Positions 8,218-13,537 of a DNA stretch of 13,537 nucleotides are shown one piece after another. The notes beneath the pieces were generated by a model that did no database searches, was not told where the DNA came from, and saw only the letters and a list, made by a program, of their open reading frames with translations. The stretch spans positions 1 to 13,537 of the forward strand of contig JAMCQY010000428.1 in NCBI GenBank assembly GCA_023381945.1, in the 5' to 3' direction. This DNA comes from Deltaproteobacteria bacterium (GTDB lineage: Bacteria; Desulfobacterota; Desulfobaccia; Desulfobaccales; 0-14-0-80-60-11). The translations under genes were made by a program, and so were the position numbers. Every line of letters starts with the position of its first letter. Position 1 is the stretch's first letter.

Positions 8218-9882
8218 ATGAACAAAAGAATAATAGTACTCTTTTTAGTTGTGCTGGGTGTTCTGCTGAGCACCCCGGCCTGGCCCTGGGACCCCACCGA
8301 ACTGCCCCCGGGCTTTGTCGTGGAAACCCCTGGCTCACCCGTGGAATTGGATGGCAAGACCCTTTTCTTTCTCAGGGTGAAGCCAAAGACCCTGAGCACC
8401 GAGCAGAGGGCTAAGGCGGTCAGTGAGCACCTCAAGAAACTGGCCCAGGACCCCTCCTTCCGCCCCGGCACCATCACAGTCCGGGATTGGGAATTGAGCT
8501 CGGACATCATGGTGGGCGACCAGGTCATCCTGGCAGTCTGGGCTTTTGAGGCGAAGGTGGAGGGGAAGGCGGCGGACCAACTGGCCCGGGAGTATGCTGG
8601 AAGCATTCGCCAAGCCATTGCCGAATATCAGCGGGAGCACAGCCTGACTAACTTGCTCAGCGGTATTGTCAAGACCGTCCTGGCCTTACTGGTCCTGGTC
8701 GCCTTGATCATGCTGGTCAACCGGGGGGTGCGCCGCCTCAACCAGTCCATCCTGGCCTCAGAACGGATACACGCCGTAAAAATTGGCGAGTTCGAATTTT
8801 TTACCGCCGACCGCATCAAAACAGTATTTGTCAACGCCGTCAAGATAGCTCGATTCCTGATCATTCTACTCCTAGTTTACGTATACCTGCACCTGGGTTT
8901 GAGCTTCTTTCCCTGGACCCAGAGATATGCCCTGCAACTTTTTAACAGTGTACTGGGGGCTATCAGCGCCATCGGCGAGGCCATTTGGGACCAAACCCCC
9001 GCCCTGGCTTTTCTCGCCGTCCTCTTTCTCATTACCCGGTACGTCTTGAAGACGCTGCGCTATTTCTTTGACCAGGTAAGCGCAGGGAAGGTGACCGTCG
9101 CCGGCTTGGATGCCGAAGTCGCCCCCATGACTTATAAGCTTCTGCGCCTTTTTATCATTGCTTTCGTGGCGGTGGTCGCCTATCCGTATATTCCCGGCTC
9201 CGAGTCTCCGGCCTTCAAAGGTATCTCCATCTTCCTGGGCGTGCTCTTCTCCCTGGGCTCGACCTCTGCCATTGCCAACCTGATTGCTGGAGTCAACCTC
9301 ATCTATCAGCGATCTTTTCATGTGGGGGATATGATCAAGATCGGGGAGGCCATGGGGATGGTAGTGGAGCGCAAGCTCTATTTCACCCGGATCAAAACTT
9401 TTAAAAATCATGTCGTTACCATACCCAACGGCACCATCCTCTCCAGCCACGTCACCAATCTCAGCCAGGGAGTCAGGCAGGGAGACGGTCTTATCCTGCA
9501 CACCAGTGTCACCATCGGCTACGACGCCCCCTGGAAGACGGTTCACGCCTTACTCATCGAGGCGGCGAACACCACGAGCCACATCCTCAAGAGGCCGCCC
9601 CCATTCGTGCTACAGACTGCGCTCAACGACTTTTATGTCACCTACGAACTGAACGCCTATACCGATGCCCCGGAGAAAATGCCCTGGATTTATGGTGAGC
9701 TGCACCAGAATATCCAGGACAAGTTCAATGAAGGCGGGGTAGAGATCATGTCACCCCATTATACCCAGTTGCGGGATGGCAACCAAACTACCATCCCGGC
9801 CGACTACCTGACGCCGGATTACGAGGCCCCGGCCATTAGAGTCACTACGGCCGAGACTAGAGGGAAAAAGGACAACACCTAA
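8218..9882 (+). CDS. MscS-family mechanosensitive channel with periplasmic N-terminal domain
   Basis: 554 residues from the ATG at 8218, chosen because a clean signal peptide begins there ([20 protein letters not shown]) and AAGGA (8202-8206) precedes it. Residues 25-145 form a soluble, presumably periplasmic domain. Transmembrane segments are at about 147-168, 208-228, 260-280, 309-328 and 334-363. The last is the Gly/Ala-rich pore helix ([20 protein letters not shown]) followed by the beta-domain entry [28 protein letters not shown] and NLSQG, hallmarks of MscS. A C-terminal cytoplasmic domain ends near 540. It should open under membrane tension and release solutes at hypo-osmotic shock. 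The next gene starts 20 nt downstream, so they probably share a transcript. Confidence 0.93.
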   Translation: MNKRIIVLFLVVLGVLLSTPAWPWDPTELPPGFVVETPGSPVELDGKTLFFLRVKPKTLSTEQRAKAVSEHLKKLAQDPSFRPGTITVRDWELSSDIMVGDQVILAVWAFEAKVEGKAADQLAREYAGSIRQAIAEYQREHSLTNLLSGIVKTVLALLVLVALIMLVNRGVRRLNQSILASERIHAVKIGEFEFFTADRIKTVFVNAVKIARFLIILLLVYVYLHLGLSFFPWTQRYALQLFNSVLGAISAIGEAIWDQTPALAFLAVLFLITRYVLKTLRYFFDQVSAGKVTVAGLDAEVAPMTYKLLRLFIIAFVAVVAYPYIPGSESPAFKGISIFLGVLFSLGSTSAIANLIAGVNLIYQRSFHVGDMIKIGEAMGMVVERKLYFTRIKTFKNHVVTIPNGTILSSHVTNLSQGVRQGDGLILHTSVTIGYDAPWKTVHALLIEAANTTSHILKRPPPFVLQTALNDFYVTYELNAYTDAPEKMPWIYGELHQNIQDKFNEGGVEIMSPHYTQLRDGNQTTIPADYLTPDYEAPAIRVTTAETRGKKDNT

Positions 9883-9902
9883 CCTGCCGGGACTATCTCT
9901 TA

Positions 9903-11528
9903 ATGACCAGGGTGGCCAGAATCGCGGGTTTCCTTATTTACATCCTTTTGTGGTCCTGCTGGTCAGTGGGTGCCGCCTTGGCCCAGGTCCAACCCGATTT
10001 GGGCGCCCAGGTTGAGATTCCTGCCATGGAGACAGAAAAGCCTGAGGCCATTCTCGGCTTGGCCGCCGCACAGATGGACCGGGGAGACGCAGCCATCGCC
10101 CTGGCCACCATTGCCCAAGGGCTGGCGCAGTATCCCGACGACCCCAGATTGTTGGAACGGCAAGCCGATATCTATGCCACTCAGCCCTTCTTGTGGCATC
10201 GCGCCGCAGACCTCTATAAGCGCCTCCTGGCTCGACGCCCCGGCGACCTGACCTTGATGAATAAGCTGGCGAACATTTTCCTGGCGCTCCGCCAGTTCGA
10301 TCGGGCTGAGAAGCTGTTTCAGGAAGTCCTGGCCGCAGAGCCAGAGAACGCCGAAGCCCATGTGGGTCTGGGCCGTATCTATCTGCGGAGTGCCTTTTAC
10401 ACCCTGGCCCAACAGCATTTTGACCGGGCCTTGGCCAGGATGCCTGAAAATCAGGAAGCCCAGAAAGGATTAGGGCAGGTCCAGGGCTTAATGACCCCCC
10501 AGGTGCAAGCCCTGGCCGGCTATTTTGAAGACTCCGAGGGTTTCCGGCGCGACTTTCTTTACAGCAGTTACCGCCTGTACCTACATCCCCGGCTGCGCCT
10601 GTACGGCGGCTACGGCTACCTGACCTATAACAGCGGCGCCGCTCTCTTCCCCAAAAGTTACCGTGGCAAGTCCCTGCATCGCCATGCGCTGCCGCTGGTT
10701 CTCCAATACCGGCCGAGTCGTACGCTTTTCCTGGAGGTAGCGGGAGCCTTCAATGATTATGGCCGCTGGGGGCAGTCAGGGGCGGTGCGGACCGCCGCCT
10801 ACTGGCAGGCAACCCCCGGGACGGGGCTTTCTCTGTCCTACAGCCTCCATGATGTCATTGACTTCTTCGGTCCCTTCCGGGGGCCGTGGGGCCTGTATTT
10901 CGACGACTTTTCCAGCTATGGCCGCTATCGCTACGCGGTCGTCAATCCCATCGGCTTATGGTCGCAGACCTTTTTTGGACTCGCAACTGCCAACAGCCTG
11001 GCGGTGACCCAGCAGATCCGGGCCCAGGAAGGTTCCTTCTGGGGTTATCAGGCCCTGGGGGAACGGCTGATATTGACCGGCATGGGCATTTATAGCTCCT
11101 ACACGGACACCAATGCGCGCCAGATTCTGGGAGGTGGCGTCCAGTTCCGAGTGCTCATGAACCCGCTGCTCAAAATAAAGTATTTTTATGCTTACGGCGA
11201 CTATAACCGCCGGGCCGCAGACCTGGCTCCCCCCGGTAGTGGCCCTGCCTACGCCGATTTTCAGTCTCTCAACTTTCATTCCTGGGGGATGGTGCTGGAA
11301 AAGAACTGGGGGAGCCGGGCTAAACTGGCCTTGGAGAGCAATTTCAACTTTAGTCAACAGGCAGACAATCCCTGGGTCAAGACTGTTAATGTCCTGGTGG
11401 AGATGAATTATCTGCTTACTTACCATCTGTCTCTGCGGGCTGTGGGCTTCTACTCTCACAGTGTACTACCAGGCGGCGCCTCTTATCAAATGCGCAGTGT
11501 CTCTGGTGGGCTTTCATACCGATTTTAG
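9903..11528 (+). CDS. Outer-membrane beta-barrel protein with periplasmic TPR domain
   Basis: 541 residues. Signal peptide at 1-28 (GFLIYILLWSCWSVGAALAQ). TPR-like helix pairs span about residues 46-195; clear units are LANIFLALRQFDRAEKLFQE with LAAEPEN, and VGLGRIYLRSAFYTLAQQHF with PENQEA. From about residue 205 to the end the sequence alternates aromatic and polar residues (YGGYGYLTYNSG, LSLSYSLHDVID, LKIKYFYAYGDYNR). It closes with SVSGGLSYRF, the terminal-Phe signal for Bam-mediated insertion. The plan of TPRs plus barrel resembles the export ports of exopolysaccharide systems (PgaA or BcsC type), but no synthase gene is present, so secretion is only a possibility. It lies 20 nt after mscS and 12 nt before the GH13 start region. 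Confidence 0.85.
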   Translation: MTRVARIAGFLIYILLWSCWSVGAALAQVQPDLGAQVEIPAMETEKPEAILGLAAAQMDRGDAAIALATIAQGLAQYPDDPRLLERQADIYATQPFLWHRAADLYKRLLARRPGDLTLMNKLANIFLALRQFDRAEKLFQEVLAAEPENAEAHVGLGRIYLRSAFYTLAQQHFDRALARMPENQEAQKGLGQVQGLMTPQVQALAGYFEDSEGFRRDFLYSSYRLYLHPRLRLYGGYGYLTYNSGAALFPKSYRGKSLHRHALPLVLQYRPSRTLFLEVAGAFNDYGRWGQSGAVRTAAYWQATPGTGLSLSYSLHDVIDFFGPFRGPWGLYFDDFSSYGRYRYAVVNPIGLWSQTFFGLATANSLAVTQQIRAQEGSFWGYQALGERLILTGMGIYSSYTDTNARQILGGGVQFRVLMNPLLKIKYFYAYGDYNRRAADLAPPGSGPAYADFQSLNFHSWGMVLEKNWGSRAKLALESNFNFSQQADNPWVKTVNVLVEMNYLLTYHLSLRAVGFYSHSVLPGGASYQMRSVSGGLSYRF

Positions 11529-11577
11529 GAGGAGGTTGAGATGACACTTTATCCTTCCCTGCCAGATCAACACCCGG
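11529..11577 (+). other. Frameshifted 5' end of the GH13 gene
   Basis: AGGAGG (11530-11535) and the ATG at 11541 form the best start signal in the window. The ATG frame reads MTLYPSLP and ends at a TGA at 11649-11651. The GH13 frame contains QINTRVWLREL beginning at 11563. GH13 relatives begin with a PSLYQINTRVWL-type strand. So MTLYPSL in frame 0 and QINTRVWL in frame +1 are two halves of one N-terminus, joined where a tyrosine codon has lost two bases near 11560-11562. Confidence 0.75.
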
Positions 11578-13032
11578 GTGTGGCTCCGGGAGCTGGCCAA
11601 CACGATGGGGCGTCCGGCTACCCTGGCCGATATCCCCGATGCCTTTCTTGACCAAGTGGCTGCCCAGGGCTTCGATTACGTCTGGTTTCTGGGCCTCTGG
11701 CAGACCGGGTCGGCCGGACGTCAGGTCTCCTTGAGTCACCCTGAGTGGCTCCGGGAGTTTCAGGCAACGCTGCCTGATTTTACCGAGGCCGACGTCAGCG
11801 GCTCGCCCTTTGCGGTCACGGGCTACACCTTGCACCGGGATTTCGGCCGGGAGGCGGACCTCATGGGTCTGAAGGAACGTCTCAAGTCCAGAGGTCTTAA
11901 GCTCATGGTGGACTTTGTTCCCAACCACACCGCTCCTGATCATCCCTGGGTAAAGCAGCACCCGGAGTTCTACGTCCAGGGGGGTGAAACCGACCTGGAG
12001 AGGGAGCCCCACAATTATCGGCGGGTTGAGACCCCCAGCGGCCCCCTAATCCTGGCCTACGGCCGGGACCCCTACTTCGCCGGCTGGCCCGATACCTTCC
12101 AGCTCAACTATCGCCACCCGAGATTAAGGGAAGCCATGGCCCAGGAGCTCCTCAAGTTGGCCGAGGTCGCCGACGGAGTGCGCTGCGACATGGCTATGCT
12201 TATTCTCCCTGAAGTCTTCCAGCGCACCTGGGGCGAGCGGTCCCTCTCAGCCGACGGCTTGGCCCCCGTGGACGAGCCCTTCTGGCCTGAGGCCACTGGC
12301 AAGGTAAAAGCCAAAAACTCCCAGTTTATCTTTATGGCTGAGGTCTATTGGGACCTGGAGTGGGAACTCATGCAGCAGGGTTTTGACTATTGCTATGACA
12401 AAAAGCTCTATGACCGTCTCTTGGCCCAGGACGCCGCGGCAGTGCGCAGCCACCTCTGGGCTGATCTGGCTTATCAGAACAAGCTGGCGCGATTTCTCGA
12501 AAACCACGATGAGCCCCGGGCCGCCCATGATTTCCCGCCGCCGTTGCACCAAGCTGCGGCAGTCCTCACCTACTTTAGTCCCGGCCTGCGTTTCTTTCAC
12601 GAAGGCCAGTTTGAGGGCCGCCGCGTCAAAGTCTCCATGCACCTGGGCCGCCGCCCCGACGAGCCGGTTGATCCCGTCCTTCAGGAATTTTACCGAAAAC
12701 TACTGTCCTGCCTTAAGCGCCCCGAATTACGGCAAGGCCGCTGGCAACTCCTGGAAGTCCGCCCGCCCTGGGACGGCAACCACAGCTGGGACCGTTTTCT
12801 GGCCTTTGCCTGGGAAGATGAGACGCATCACCGCCTCCTGATCACGGTAAACTATGGCCCCAGCCAGGGCCAATGTCACGTGGCCTGGCCCTTTGTTGAT
12901 ATGAAGGGAAAAAAGGTGACACTCAAGGATCTGATGCATGAGGCCCGCTATGAATGGGAGGTCGACGCCTTGCTATACCGGGGCCTTTACGTGGACCTGC
13001 CCGCTTGGGGATTCCACGTTTTTGCATGGTAA
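11578..13032 (+). CDS. GH13 alpha-amylase-family glycosidase (5' end frameshifted)
   Basis: 484 residues if translation starts at the GTG at 11578, the first in-frame start codon, which has no ribosome site. All four conserved GH13 blocks are present: DFVPNH (112-117), GVRCDMAML with nucleophile D204, FMAEVYW with acid/base E255, and FLENHDE with D311. A C-terminal beta domain follows (LLITVNYGPSQGQ, VDLPAWGFHVFAW). No signal peptide, so a cytoplasmic retaining enzyme acting on alpha-glucans or glucosides. The original start is almost surely the ATG at 11541, which is out of frame. The body shows no decay, so the lesion is recent, a sequencing error, or bypassed. It is last in the mscS / barrel / GH13 set. 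Confidence 0.88.
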   Translation: MWLRELANTMGRPATLADIPDAFLDQVAAQGFDYVWFLGLWQTGSAGRQVSLSHPEWLREFQATLPDFTEADVSGSPFAVTGYTLHRDFGREADLMGLKERLKSRGLKLMVDFVPNHTAPDHPWVKQHPEFYVQGGETDLEREPHNYRRVETPSGPLILAYGRDPYFAGWPDTFQLNYRHPRLREAMAQELLKLAEVADGVRCDMAMLILPEVFQRTWGERSLSADGLAPVDEPFWPEATGKVKAKNSQFIFMAEVYWDLEWELMQQGFDYCYDKKLYDRLLAQDAAAVRSHLWADLAYQNKLARFLENHDEPRAAHDFPPPLHQAAAVLTYFSPGLRFFHEGQFEGRRVKVSMHLGRRPDEPVDPVLQEFYRKLLSCLKRPELRQGRWQLLEVRPPWDGNHSWDRFLAFAWEDETHHRLLITVNYGPSQGQCHVAWPFVDMKGKKVTLKDLMHEARYEWEVDALLYRGLYVDLPAWGFHVFAW

Positions 13033-13153
13033 GGAATTTTTACCAACCTTAAGAAAAGGCGACCAGGTATCAAAGAAATACAACGTGATCTGGCCCAGTC
13101 CAGGTAGAACTGGTTTCCAGCTTTCGCTTCAAATGCAACCCTGAAGAATCCTG
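13033..13153. other. Short non-coding gap after GH13
   Basis: No clear terminator and no supported gene; only a weak CTGG-TTT-CCAG hairpin near 13109-13119. Confidence 0.4.
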
Positions 13154-13411
13154 ATGCCCCATTCTTACGAAATGTCGGGTAGACCTGGCGCACTTCCCTG
13201 GCGAGCCTTATATTTGAATGACAATCCTGGAACATTTTGGGAGGCTACTTCAACTCGGAGCAGTTCTGGGCGCTTTGGGCTCCTGGATTTATACCGCTAT
13301 AAGGAGATCTTGGCCAGGGTCGAGGAAGAAGTGAACGGGTTTAAGGAAGAGCTAAAGAAATATCTCGCTCCTTGTAGGACAATGGAAATAGCATTTGATA
13401 CCGATCATTAA
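13154..13411 (+). CDS. Doubtful small ORF, possible gene remnant
   Basis: 85 codons. The first half (MPHSYEMSGRPGALPWRALY) looks non-protein-like and has no convincing ribosome site. The second half (DLYRYKEILARVEEEVNGFK, EELKKYLAP) has the charge pattern of an amphipathic helix and could be the end of a decayed gene. I do not recognise it. Confidence 0.25.
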   Translation: MPHSYEMSGRPGALPWRALYLNDNPGTFWEATSTRSSSGRFGLLDLYRYKEILARVEEEVNGFKEELKKYLAPCRTMEIAFDTDH

Positions 13412-13427
13412 AATTTAAGGAGATGGT

Positions 13428-13451
13428 ATGAATGAGTTTCTTCGGCGGTGA
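13428..13451 (+). other. Seven-codon ORF with a good ribosome site
   Basis: AAGGAG (13417-13422) precedes ATG at 13428; the frame reads MNEFLRR and stops at TGA 13449-13451. It is either a leader peptide or the start of a gene broken by stops: the same frame goes on as YPIGQKLMG, a TAG, then TGYRLDVVLEAVDLDKEI to the window edge. Confidence 0.3.
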
Positions 13452-13480
13452 TACCCTATCGGCCAAAAGCTGATGGGGTA
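13452..13480 (+). other. Strong hairpin directly after the seven-codon ORF
   Basis: TACCCTATCGGC (13452-13463) pairs with GCTGATGGGGTA (13469-13480) at all twelve positions with two G-U pairs, loop CAAAA. No T run follows, so it is not a classical terminator. It starts on the base after the stop codon, as in some leader-peptide attenuators. Confidence 0.45.
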
Positions 13481-13537
13481 GACGGGTTACAGGCTGGATG
13501 TAGTCCTTGAGGCAGTGGACCTCGATAAGGAGATTAG

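Noticed and set aside
12987..13235. 82-codon minus-strand ORF with SGFFRVAFEAKAGNQFYLDW
   Set aside because: The middle looks protein-like, but its end lies antisense in GH13 and no ribosome site or family was recognised; at most a repeat fragment.

Overview
The window looks like a chromosomal segment of a Gram-negative bacterium. The last complete gene cluster encodes an outer-membrane beta-barrel with a signal peptide and a C-terminal Phe, next to an MscS channel with a periplasmic domain. Base composition (moderate to high GC), gene style and the mix of toxin-antitoxin modules would fit a Desulfobacterota-like (deltaproteobacterial) lineage. That placement is an impression from protein style, not a measurement.

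Left part, 1-4312, is accessory DNA. It opens with the last 49 codons and right inverted repeat of an ISAs1-family insertion sequence. This repeat abuts the 3' half of a tRNA-Leu(UAA) gene, broken in the anticodon loop, which is what an integrative element leaves at its distal attachment site. Right of it come an AT-rich non-coding stretch, a HEPN/MNT nucleotidyltransferase toxin-antitoxin pair (minus strand) with a 21-bp-phased repeat at its 5' end, and a hicA-hicB pair (minus strand) whose near-consensus sigma70 promoter would start transcription at the ATG. A complete IS110-family element of the IS1111 type follows. Its ends can be placed at about 2763 and 4029 from a subterminal inverted repeat and a shared ATTCTG core; a bridge RNA is expected in its 3' non-coding end.

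Right part, 4313-13032, is a plus-strand carbohydrate and cell-envelope cluster: an intact, very GC-rich GH63-type glucosidase, a terminator-like hairpin, an unidentified multi-pass membrane protein, a 3' scrap of a second and diverged GH63 gene, then a tight MscS channel / TPR-beta-barrel / GH13 set with 20- and 12-nt gaps. The GH13 gene has all four catalytic blocks, but its well-placed ATG is out of frame with the body, as if two bases were missing near 11560. A GH63, a GH13, a mechanosensitive channel and an outer-membrane protein together suggest turnover of a glucosidic storage or compatible solute coupled to osmotic response; this is inference.

The last 500 bases (13033-13537) hold no secure gene: a doubtful 85-codon ORF, a seven-codon ORF with a good ribosome site, and directly after it a strong 12-bp hairpin.
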